From contig NW_027018081.1 of the NCBI RefSeq assembly GCF_032854445.1, positions 26,448 to 90,447 on the forward strand: a stretch of 64,000 nucleotides of DNA, read 5' to 3'. The notes beneath the pieces were generated by a model. That model was not told the DNA's origin. It saw only the letters and a program-made list of their open reading frames with translations, and searched no databases. Source of the stretch: Liolophura sinensis. Its lineage: Eukaryota > Mollusca > Polyplacophora > Chitonida > Chitonidae. The position numbers were made by a program, and so were the translations under genes. Position 1 is the first letter of the stretch, and the number at the start of each line of letters is the position of its first letter. Positions 1 to 10,331 of the stretch are shown in pieces.

Positions 1-3000
1 GTGTTCAGTTGTACTTTTTACTGTATCAAGTACCTTGTGTTTTTTATGTACAAATGGTCTGGTTTTTCTACACGTAGATAAAGACATTGAGATTGTCTTG
101 GACTTCGAAGTAAGGCAATTGCTGGGTGAGTTAAAAGGGGTTGGCCCAAAGATTTCAGGTCTTCTGGACTACCGACGGGCACATAACTTATAGTCAAAAG
201 TTGAATATAGTAATGACCAGTCTCGATTGTACAGAGTACAGTGTAGCCGATTTCAATTAACAAAAAGACCAGGCAAAAATGCAAAAGTGGAAAAACTGTT
301 CCAGTGCTACTAGTAAGAGGCTAATCCGACGTATTTTGTGACGAGAAATCGAATGGTGCAAACCGCGTTGCTCTCCGACCAATACTTTTGGCTGTAGCGA
401 CAATTCAATGATCATTGATGTCATAATCACGTGCCCAGCAACGGCTCTTGCTCCATGGAAACCAGGGATATTTGCAATTTTTTAACAGCTGCCGATGCCT
501 GGCCCAATTCCGCATCTTTTGGCACCTTATAATTGTGGGTCAGTGTTTAGTTGTACTTTTTACAGCAGACTGTATCAAGTACCTTGTGTTTTTTATGTAC
601 AAATGGTGTGGTTTTTCTACACGTAGATAAAGACATTGAGATTGTCTTGGACTTAGAAGTAAGACAATTGCTGGGTGAGTTAAATGGGCTTAGCCCAAAG
701 ATTTCAGGTCTTCTGGGCTACCGAAGGGCACATAACTTATAGTCAAAAGTTGAATATAGTAATGACCAGTCGCGATTGTACAGAGTACAGTGTAGCCGAT
801 TTCAATTAACAAAAAGACCAGGCAAAAATGCAAAAGTGGAAAAACTGTTCCAGTGCTGCAGGTAAGAGGCTAATCCGACGTATTTTGTGACGAGAAATCG
901 AATGGTGCAAACCGCGTTGCTCTCCGACCAATACTGTTGCCTGTAGTGACAATTGAATGATCATTTATGTCATAATCAGGTGCCCAGCAACGGCTCTTAC
1001 TCCATGGAAACCAGGGAAATTTGCAATATTTCAACAGCTGCCGATGACTGGCTCAATTCCGCATCTTTTGGCACCTTACTGAAGTGGGTCAGTGTTCAGT
1101 TGTACTTTTTACAGCAGACTGTATCAAGTACCTTGTGTTTTTCACGTACAAATGGTGTGGTTTTTCTACACGTAGTTAAAGACATTGAGATTGTCTTGCA
1201 CTTAGAAGTAAGGCAATTGCTGGGTGAGTTAAATGGTCTTAGCCCAAAGATTTCAGGTCTTCTGGGCTACCGAAGGGCACATAACTTATAGTCAAAAGTT
1301 GAATATAGTAATGACCAGTAGCGATTGTACAGAGTACAGTGTAGCCGATTTCAATTAACAAAAAGACCAGGCAAAAATGCAAAAGTGGAAAAACTGTTCC
1401 AGTGCTGCTGGTAAGAGGCTAATCCGACGTATTTTGTGACGAGAAATCGAATGGTGCAATCCGCGTTGCTCTCCGACCAATACTTTTGGCTGTAGTGACA
1501 ATTGAATGATCATTGATGTCATAATCAGGTGCCCAGCAACGGCTCTTACTCCATGGAAACCAGGGAAATTTGCATTTTGTCAACAGCTGCCGATGCCTGG
1601 CTCAATTCCGAACCTTTTGGCACCTTACTGAAGTGGGTCAGTGTTTAGTTGTACTTTTTACAGCAGACTGTATCAAGTACCTTGTGTTTTTTATGTACAA
1701 ATGGTGTGGTTTTTCTACACGTAGATAAAGACATTGAGATTGTCTTGCACTTAGAAGTAAGGCAATTGCTGGGCGAGTTAAATGGGCTTAGCCCAAAGAT
1801 TTGACGTCTTCTGGGCTACCGAAGGGCACATAACTTATAGTCAAAAGTTGAATATAGTAATGACCAGTCGCGATTGTACAGAGTACAGTGTAGCCGATTT
1901 CAATTAACTAAAAGACCAGGTAAAAATGCAAAGTGGAAAAACTGTTCCAGTGCTGCTGGTAAGAGGCTAATCCGACGTATTTTGTGACGACAAATCGAAT
2001 GGTGCAAACCCCGTTGCTCTCCGACCAATACTTTTGCCTGTAGTGACAATTGAATGATCATTTATGTCATAATCACGTGCCCAGCAACGGCTCTTACTCC
2101 ATGGAAACCAGGGATATTTGCAAATTTTCAACAGCTGCCGATGCCTGGCTCAATTCCGCATCTTTTGGCACCTTACTGAAGTGGGTCAGTGTTCAGTTGT
2201 ACTTTTTACAGCAGACTGTATCAAGTACCTTGTGTTTTTCACGTACAAATGGTCTGGTTTTTCTACACGTAGATAAAGACATTGAGATTGTCTTGCACTT
2301 AGAAGTAAGGCAATTGCTGGGTGAGTTAAATGGGCTTGGCCCAAAGATTTCAGGTCTTCTGGGCTACCGAAGGGCACATAACTTATAGTCAAAAGTTAAA
2401 TATAGTAATGACCAGTAGCGATTGTACAGAGTACAGTGTAGCCGATTTCAATTAACAAAAAGACCAGGCAAAAATGCAAAAGTGGAAAAACTGTTCCAGT
2501 GTTGCTGGTAAGAGGCTAATTCGACGTATTTTGTGACGACAAATCGAATGGTGCAAACCGCGTTGCTCTCCGACCAATACTTTTGGCTGTAGTGACAATT
2601 AAATGATCATTGATGTCATAATCACGTGCCCAGCAACGGCTCTTACTCCATGGAAACCAGGGAAATTTGCAATTTTTCAACAGCTGCCGATGCCTGGCTC
2701 AATTCCGCATCTTTTGGCACCTTACTGAAGTGGGTCAGTGTTCAGTTGTACTTTTTACAGCAGACTGTATCAAGTACCTTGTGTTTTTTATGTACAAATG
2801 GTGTGGTTTTTCTACACGTAGATAAAGACATTGAGATTGTCTTGGACTTAGAAGTAAGACAATTGCTGGGTGAGTTAAATGGGCTTGGCCCAAAGATTTC
2901 AGGTCTTCTGGGCTACCGAAGGGCACATAACTTATAGTCAAAAGTTGAATATAGTAATGACCAGTCGCGATTGTACAGAGTACAGTGTAGCCGGTTTCAA

Positions 3001-5349
3001 TTAACAAAAAGACCAGGCAAAAATGCAAAAGTGGAAAAACTGTTCCAGTGCTGCTGGTAAGAGGCTAATCCGACGTATTTTGTGACGAGAAATCGAATGG
3101 TGCAATCCGCGTTGCTCTCCGACCAATACTTTTGGCTGTAGTGACAATTGAATGATCATTGATGTCATAATCACGTGCACAGCAACGGCTCTTACTCCAT
3201 GGAAACCATCGATTTTTGCAATTTTTTAACAGCTGCCGATGCCTGGCCCAATTCCGCATCTTTTGGCACCTTATAAATGTGGGTCAGTGTTTAGTTGTAC
3301 TTTTTACAGCAGACTGTATCAAGTACCTTGTGTTTTTTATGTACAAATGGTCTGGTTTTTCTACACGTAGATAAAGACATTGAGATTGTCTTGGACTTAG
3401 AAGTAAGACAATTGCTGGGTGAGTTAAATGGGCTTGGCCCAAGGATTTCAGGTCTTCTGGGCTACCGAAGGGCACATAACTTATAGTCCAAAAGTTGAAT
3501 ATAGTAATGACCAGCTCGCGATTGTACAGAGTACAGTGTAGCCGATTTCAATTAACAAAAAGACCAGGCAAAAATGCAAAAGTGGAAAAACTGTTCCAGT
3601 GCTGCTGGTAAGAGGCTAATTCGACGTATTTTGTGACGAGAAATCGAATGGTGCAAACCGCGTTGCTCTCCGACCAATACTTTTGGCTGTAGTGACAATT
3701 GAATGATCATTGATGTCATAATCACGTGCCCAGCAACGGCTCTTACTCCATGGAAACCAGGGAAATTTGCAATTTTTCAACAGCTGCCGATGCCTGGCCC
3801 AATTCCGCATCTTTTGGCACCTTATTGATGTGGGTCAGTGTTCAATTGTACTTTTTACAGCAGACTGTATCTAGTACTTTGTGTTTTTATGTACAAATGG
3901 TGTGGTTTTTCTACACGTAGATAAAGACATTGAGATTGTCCTGGACTTAGAATTAAGACAATTGCTGGGTGATTTAAATGGGCTTAGCCCAAAGATTTGA
4001 CGTCTTCTGGGCTACCAAAGGGCACATAACTTATAGTCAAAAGTTGAATATAGTAATGACCAGTCGCGATGGTACATAGTACAGTGTAGCCGATTTCAAT
4101 TAACAAAAAGACCAGGCAAAAATGCAAAAGTGGAAAAACTGTTCCAGTGCTACTGGTAAGAGGCTAATCCGACGTGTTTTTTGACGAGAAATCGAATGGT
4201 GCAAACCGCGTTGCTCTCCGACCAATACTTTTGGCTGTAGCGACAATTGAATGATCATTGATGACTAAATCACGTGCGTAGCAACGGCTTATACTCCATG
4301 GAAACCAGGGAAATTTGCAATTTTTTAAACAGCTGCCGATGCCTGGCTCAATTCCGCATCTTTTGGCACCTTACTGAAGTGGGTCAGTGTTCAGTTGTAC
4401 TTTTTACAGCAGACTGTATCAAGTACCTTGTGTTTTTCACGTACAAATGGTGTGGTTTTTCTACACGTAGTTAAAGACATTGAGATTGTCTTGCACTTAG
4501 AAGTAAGGCAATTGCTGGGTGAGTTAAATGGGCTTAGCCCAAAGATTTCAGGTCTTCTGGGCTACCGAAGGGCACATAACTTATAGTCAAAAGTTGAATA
4601 TAGTAATGAACCAGTCGCGATTGTACAGAGTACAGTGTAGCCGATTTCAATTAACAAAAAAACCAGGCAAAAATGCAAAAGTGGAAAAACTGTTCCAGTG
4701 CTGCTGGTAAGAGGCTAATCCGACGTATTTTGTGACGAGAAATCGAATGGTGCAAACCGCGTTGCTCTCCGACCTATACTTTTGGCTGTAGCGACAATTC
4801 AATGATCATTGATGTCATAATCACGTGCCCAGCAACGGCTCTTGCTCCATGGAAACCAGGGATATTTGCAATTTTTTAACAGCTGCCGATGCCTGGCCCA
4901 ATTCCGCATCTTTTGGCACCTTATAATTGTGGGTCAGTGTTTAGTTGTACTTTTTACAGCAGACTGTATCAAGTACCTTGTCTTTTTTATGTACAAATGG
5001 TGTGGTTTTTCTACACGTAGATAAAGACATTGAGATTGTCTTGGACTTAGAAGTAAGACAATTGCTGGGTGAGTTAAATGGGCTTAGCCCAAAGATTTCA
5101 GGTCTTCTGGGCTACCGAAAGGCACATAACTTATAGTCAAAAGTTGAATATAGTATTGACCAGTCGCGATTGTACAGAGTACAGTGTAGCCGATTTCAAT
5201 TAACAAAAAGACCAGGCAAAAATGCAAAAGTGGAAAAACTGTTCCAGTGCTGCTGGTAAGAGACTAATCCGACGTATTTTGTGACGAGAAATCGAATGGT
5301 GCAAACCGCGTTGCTCTCCGACCAATACTTTTGCCTGTAGTGACAATTG

Positions 5350-5359
5350 AATGATCATT
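5350..5359. other. 10-bp perfect palindrome AATGATCATT
   Basis: This perfect dyad contains a BclI site. It lies about 46 bp upstream of the NcoI anchor and is present in nearly all units. P-type units in the right half lose it through T-to-C or C-to-T changes (AATGATTATT). A CACGTG palindrome (E-box-like hexamer) follows at 5371-5376 and is variably mutated to CAGGTG. No protein binding can be inferred. Confidence 0.85.
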
Positions 5360-5495
5360 TATGTCATAATCACGTGCCCAGCAACGGCTCTTACTCCATG
5401 GAAACCAGGGAAATTTGCAATTTTTCAACAGCTGCCGATGACTGGCTCAATTCCGCATCTTTTGGCACCTTACTGAAGTGGGTCAGTGTTCAGTT

Positions 5496-5525
5496 GTACT
5501 TTTTACAGCAGACTGTATCAAGTAC
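5496..5525. other. Inverted repeat GTACTT / AAGTAC with 18-nt loop
   Basis: The six-base arms at 5496-5501 and 5520-5525 are perfectly complementary around an 18-base loop, and the arrangement is kept in most units. Monomers 0 and 13 have lost 7 bp inside the loop. V units (52071, 55916, 58113) change the bases next to the right arm. Cruciform potential is an inference. Confidence 0.7.
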
Positions 5526-5627
5526 CTTGTGTTTTTCACGTACAAATGGTGTGGTTTTTCTACACGTAGTTAAAGACATTGAGATTGTCTTGCACTTAGA
5601 AGTAAGGCAATTGCTGGGTGAGTTAAA

Positions 5628-5640
5628 TGGGCTTAGCCCA
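5628..5640. other. 13-nt dyad TGGGCTTAGCCCA
   Basis: Arms TGGGCT and AGCCCA flank a single central base. TGGGCT occurs again about 28 bp downstream (CTTCTGGGCTACC), so the right arm has two possible partners. B and several A units carry TGGGCTTGGCCCA and a few carry TGGGCTTCGCCCA, which weakens one pair of the dyad. Confidence 0.75.
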
Positions 5641-5719
5641 AAGATTTCAGGTCTTCTGGGCTACCGAAGGGCACATAACTTATAGTCAAAAGTTGAATAT
5701 AGTAATGACCAGCCGCGAT

Positions 5720-5732
5720 TGTACAGAGTACA
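5720..5732. other. 13-nt dyad TGTACAGAGTACA
   Basis: Perfect arms TGTAC and GTACA surround AGA. The element is present in nearly every unit. The common variant GGTACATAGTACA (for example near 4073, 21637 and 35925) keeps the GTAC pairing. This is the third short dyad in the same 549-bp unit. Confidence 0.75.
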
Positions 5733-7044
5733 GTGTAGCCGATTTCAATTAACAAAAAGACCAGGCAAAAATGCAAAAGTGGAAAAACTGTTCCAGTGCT
5801 GCTGGTAAGAGGCTAATCCGACGTATTTTGTGACGAGAAATCGAATGGTGCAAACCGCGTTGCTCTCCGACCAATACTTTTGGCTGTAGTGACAATTGAA
5901 TGATCATTTATGTCATAATCACGTGCCCAGCAACGGCTCTTACTCCATGGAAACCAGGGAAATTTGCAATTTTTCAACAGCTGCCGATGCCTGGCTCAAT
6001 TCCGCATCTTTTGGCACCTTGTTCATGTGGGTCAGTGTTCAGTTGTACTTTTTACAGCAGACTGTATCAAGTACCTTGTGTTTTTTATGTACAAATGGTG
6101 TGGTTTTTCTACACGTAGATAAAGACATTGAGATTGTCTTCGACTTAGAAGTAAGACAATTGCTGGGTGAGTTAAATGGGCTTAGCCCAAAGATTTCAGG
6201 TCTTCTGGGCTACCGAAGGGCACATAACTTATAGTCAAAAGTTGAATATAGTAATGACCAGTAGCGATTGTACAGAGTACAGTGTAGCCGATTTCAATTA
6301 ACAAAAAGACCAGGCAAAAATGCAAAAGTGGAAAAACTGTTCCAGTGCTGCTGGTAAGAGGCTAATCCGACGTATTTTGTGACGAGAAATCGAATGGTGC
6401 AAACCGCGTTGCTCTCCGACCAATACTTTTGCCGGTAGTGACAATTGAATGATCATTGATGTCATAATCACGTGCCCAGCAACGGCTCTTACTCCATGGA
6501 AACCAGGGAAATTTGCAATTTTTCAACAGCTGCCGATGACTGGCTCAATTCCGCATCTTTTGGCACCTTACTGAAGTGGGTCAGTGTTCAGTTGTACTTT
6601 TTACAGCAGACTGTATCAAGTACCTTGTGTTTTTCACGTACAAATGGTGTGGTTTTTCTACACGTAGTTAAAGACATTGAGATTGTCTTGCAGTTAGAAG
6701 TAAGGCAATTGCTGGGTGAGTTAAATGGGCTTAGCCCAAAGATTTCAGGTCTTCTGGGCTACCGAAGGGCACATAACTTATAGTCAAAAGTTGAATATGG
6801 TAATGACCAGTCGCGATTGTACAGAGTATCAGTGTAGCCGATTTCAATTAACAAAAAGACCAGGCAAAAATGCAAAAGTGGAAAAAACTGTTCCAGTGCT
6901 GCTGGTAAGAGGCTAATCCGACGTATTTTGTGACGAGAAATCGAATGGTGCAAACCGCGTTGCTCTCCGACCAATACTTTTGCCTGTAGTGACAATTGAA
7001 TGATCATTTATGTCATAATCAGGTGCCCAGCAACGGCTCTTACT

Positions 7045-10000
7045 CCATGGAAACCAGGGATATTTGCAATTTTTAACAGCTGCCGATGCCTGGCCCAATT
7101 CCGCATCTTTTGGCACCTTATAAATGTGGGTCAGTGTTCGTTGTACTTTTTTACTGTATCAAGTACCTTGTGTTTTTTATGTACAAATGGTCTGGTTTTT
7201 CTACACGTAGATAAAGACATTGAGATTGTCTTGGACTTAGAAGTAAGACAATTGCTGGGTGAGTTAAATGGGCTTGGCCCAAAGATTTCAGGTCTTCTGG
7301 ACTACCGAAGGGCACATAACTTATAGTCAAAAGTTGAATATAGTAATGACCAGTCTCGATTGTACAGAGTACAGTGTAGCCGGTTTCAAGTAACAAAAAG
7401 ACCAGGCAAAAATGCAAAAGTGGAAAAACTGTTCCAGTGCTACTAGTAAGAGGTTAATCCGACGTATTTTGTGACGAGAAATCGAATGGTGCAAACCGCG
7501 TTGCTCTCCGACCTATACTTTTGGCTGTAGCGACAATTCAATGATCATTGATGTCATAATCACGTGCCCAGCAACGGCTCTTGCTCCATGGAAACCAGGG
7601 ATATTTGCAATTTTTTAACAGCTGCCGATGCCTGGCCCAATTCCGCATCTTTTGGCACCTTATAATTGTGGGTCAGTGTTCAGTTGTACTTTTTACAGCA
7701 GACTGTATCAAGTACCTTGTCTTTTTTATGTACAAATGGTGTGGTTTTTCTACACGTAGATAAAGACATTGAGATTGTCTTGGACTTAGAAGTAAGACAA
7801 TTGCTGGGTGAGTTAAATGGGCTTGGCCCAAAGATTTCAGGTCTTCTGGGCTACCGAAGGGCACATAACTTATAGTCAAAAGTTGAATATAGTAATGACC
7901 AGTCGCGATTGTACAGAGTACAGTGTAGCCGATTTCAATTAACAAAAAGACCAGGCAAAAATGCAAAAGTGGAAAAACTGTTCCAGTGCTGCTGGTAAGA
8001 GGCTAATCCGACGTATTTTGTGACGAGAAATCGAACGGTGCAAACCGCGTTGCTCTCTGACCAATACTTTTGGATGTAGTGGCAATTGAATGATCATTGA
8101 TGTCATAATCACGTGCCCAGCAACGGCTCTTACTCCATGGAAACCAGGGAAATTTGCAATTTTTCAACAGCTGCCGATGCCTGGCTCAATTCCGCATCTT
8201 TTGGCACCTTACTGAAGTGGGTCAGTGTTCAGTTGTACTTTTTACAGCAGACTGTATCAAGTACCTTGTGTTTTTCACGTACAAATGGTCTGGTTTTTCT
8301 ACACGTAGTTAAAGACATTGAGATTGTCTTGCACTTAGAAGTAAGGCAATTGCTGGGTGAGTTAAATGGGCTTAGCCCAAAGATTTCAGGTCTTCTGGGC
8401 TACCGAAGGGCACATAACTTATAGTCAAAAGTTGAATATAGTAATGACCAGTCGCGATTGTACAGAGTACAGTGTAGCCGATTTCAATTAACAAAAAGAC
8501 CAGGCAAAAATGCAAAAGTGGAAAAACTGTTCCAGTGCTGCTGGTAAGAGGCTAATCCGACGTATTTTGTGACGAGAAATCGAATGGTGCAAACCGCGTT
8601 GCTCTCCGACCAATACTTTTGGCTGTAGTGACAATTGAATGATCATTTATGTCATAATCACGTGCCCAGCAACGGCTATTACTCCATGGAAACCAGGGAA
8701 ATTTGCAATTTTTTAACAGCTGCCGATGCCTGGCTCAATTCCGCATCTTTTGGCACCTTACTAAATGTGGGTCAGTGTTTAGTTGTACTTTTTACAGCAG
8801 ACTGTATCAAGTACCTTGTGTTTTTTATGTACAAATGGTGTGGTTTTTCTACACGTAGATAAAGACATTGAGATTGTCTTGGACTTAGAAGTAAGACAAT
8901 TGCTGGGTGAGTTAAATGGGCTTGGCCCAAAGATTTCAGGTCTTCTGGGCTACCGAAGGGCACATAACTTATAGTCAAAAGTTGAATATAGTAATGACCA
9001 GTCGCGATTGTACAGAGTACAGTGTAGCCGATTTCAATTAACAAAAAGACCAGGCAAAAATGCAAAAGTGGAAAAACTGTTCCAGTGCTGCTGGTAAGAG
9101 GCTAATCCGACGTATTTTGTGACGAGAAATCGAACGGTGCAAACCGCGTTGCTCTCCGACCAATACTTTTGGATGTAGTGGCAATTGAATGATCATTGAT
9201 GTCATAATCACGTGCCCAGCAACGGCTCTTACTCCATGGAAACCAGGGAAATTTGCAATTTTTCAACAGCTGCCGATGCCTGGCTCAATTCCGCATCTTT
9301 TGGCACCTTACTGAAGTGGGTCAGTGTTCAGTTGTACTTTTTACAGCAGACTGTATCAAGTACCTTGTGTTTTTCACGTACAAATGGTCTGGTTTTTCTA
9401 CACGTAGTTAAAGACATTGAGATTGTCTTGCACTTAGAAGTAAGGCAATTGCTGGGTGAGTTAAATGGGCTTAGCCCAAAGATTTCAGGTCTTCTGGGCT
9501 ACCGAAGGGCACATAACTTATAGTCAAAAGTTGAATATAGTAATGACCAGTCGCGATTGTACAGAGTACAGTGTAGCCGATTTCAATTAACAAAAAGACC
9601 AGGCAAAAATGCAAAAGTGGAAAAACTGTTCCAGTGCTGCTGGTAAGAGGCTAATCCGACGTATTTTGTGACGAGAAATCGAATGGTGCAAACCGCGTTG
9701 CTCTCCGACCAATACTTTTGGCTGTAGTGACAATTGAATGATCATTTATGTCATAATCACGTGCCCAGCAACGGCTCTTACTCCATGGAAACCAGGGAAA
9801 TTTGCAATTTTTCAACAGCTGCCGATGCCTGGCTCAATTCCGCATCTTTTGGCACCTTACTGAAGTGGGTCAGTGTTCAGTTGTACTTTTTACAGCAGAC
9901 TGTATCAAGTACCTTGTGTTTTTCACGTACAAATGGTCTGGTTTTTCTACACGTAGTTAAAGACATTGAGATTGTCTTGCACTTAGAAGTAAGGCAATTG

Positions 10001-10331
10001 CTGGGTGAGTTAAATGGGCTTAGCCCAAAGATTTGACGTCTTCTGGGCTACCGAAGGGCACATAACTTATAGTCAAAAGTTGAATATAGTAATGACCAGT
10101 CGCGATTGTACAGAGTACAGTGTAGCCGATTTCAATTAACAAAAAGACCAGGCAAAAATGCAAAAGTGGAAAAACTGTTCCAGTGCTGCTGGTAAGAGGC
10201 TAATCCGACGTATTTTGTGACGAGAAATTGAACGGTGCAAACCGCGATGCTCTCCGACCAATACTTTTGGATGTAGTGGCAATTGAATGATCATTTATGT
10301 CATAATCACGTGCCCAGCAACGGCTCTTACT
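7045..10331 (+). repeat. Monomers 13-18, with a two-monomer repeat
   Basis: Anchors are at 7045, 7586, 8135, 8684, 9234 and 9783. Monomer 13 is only 541 bp because 7 bp are missing after GTACTTTTTT near 7150; the window's first unit shares this deletion, 13 monomers away. Monomers 14-15 and 16-17 form a B-A pair repeated at 1,099 bp. Each is preceded by the private variant GAACGGTGC ... GGATGTAGTGGC. Monomers 17-19 are three A units in a row, so strict A/B alternation is already broken here. Confidence 0.85.

Larger units (their letters stand above)
5347..5685 (+). other. Recurrent 112-codon open frame of A monomers, judged non-coding
   Basis: This ATG-to-TAG frame of 339 bp recurs in most A units, for example at 11381, 12479, 16873, 31708, 34454, 51473 and 57515. 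About a dozen positions vary between copies. Nearly all change the amino acid: codons 9, 11, 22, 32, 37, 65, 69, 75, 79, 83, 97 and 102. Only codon 87 (AGG/AGA) is an obvious common silent change. Many A units end early at codon 100, where a TGACGTC variant creates a stop. B units break the frame. I see no signal peptide, domain or catalytic motif, and I recognise no protein family. The open frame is best explained by chance in one ancestral unit followed by homogenisation. Transcription of the array is possible but cannot be read from sequence. Confidence 0.85.
5396..5944 (+). repeat. Representative type-A monomer
   Basis: This is a typical A-subfamily unit (monomer 10), read from NcoI site to NcoI site. 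A-diagnostic bases, with type B in brackets, are: GGAAATTT after the anchor (GGATATTT), TTTTTCAACAG (TTTTTTAACAG), GGCTCAATT (GGCCCAATT), TTACTGAAGTGGG (TTATAAATGTGGG), GTTCAGTTG (GTTTAGTTG), TTTCACGTAC (TTTTATGTAC), CTTGCACTT (CTTGGACTT) and AAGGCAATT (AAGACAATT). Upstream of the anchor, A units usually have GTGACAATTGAATGATC and CTTACTCC, where B units have GCGACAATTCAATGATC and CTTGCTCC. About 18 differences per unit separate A from B. Unit length is 549 bp, exactly 3 x 183. Confidence 0.9.
1..7044 (+). repeat. Monomers 0 (partial) to 12: irregular A/B stretch
   Basis: Anchors are at 453, 1002, 1551, 2099, 2648, 3197, 3748, 4296, 4847, 5396, 5945 and 6494. Units 2, 4, 8, 10 and 12 are A; 1, 6 and 9 are B; 3, 5, 7 and 11 are mosaics. 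Intervals range from 548 to 551 bp. Monomers 1-2 recur as 9-10 at an offset of 4,394 bp (8 units). Monomer 6 carries the CATCGATTTTT variant that becomes a regular marker after 33 kb. Monomer 8 has an odd substitution cluster just upstream of its anchor (about 4264-4292). The partial first unit lacks 7 bp near position 20, like monomer 13. Confidence 0.85.

Noticed and set aside
4264-4292. Apparent rearranged sequence (GACTAAATCACGTGCGTAGC) as a possible insertion
   Set aside because: It is the normal segment with several substitutions and no length gain. It may be sequence error or local divergence, not an inserted element.
5394-5412. CENP-B-box-like stretch around the NcoI site (TGGAAAC ... 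GGGA)
   Set aside because: It shares TGGAAAC and a nearby GGGA with the mammalian box, but the TTCG half is absent and the spacing is two bases too long. Essential positions are not met.
5830-5843. Hammerhead-ribozyme-like core (TGACGA next to GAAA)
   Set aside because: Some satellites encode hammerheads, but here the first C of the core is missing and there is no stem II between the two boxes. I saw no alternative on the other strand.
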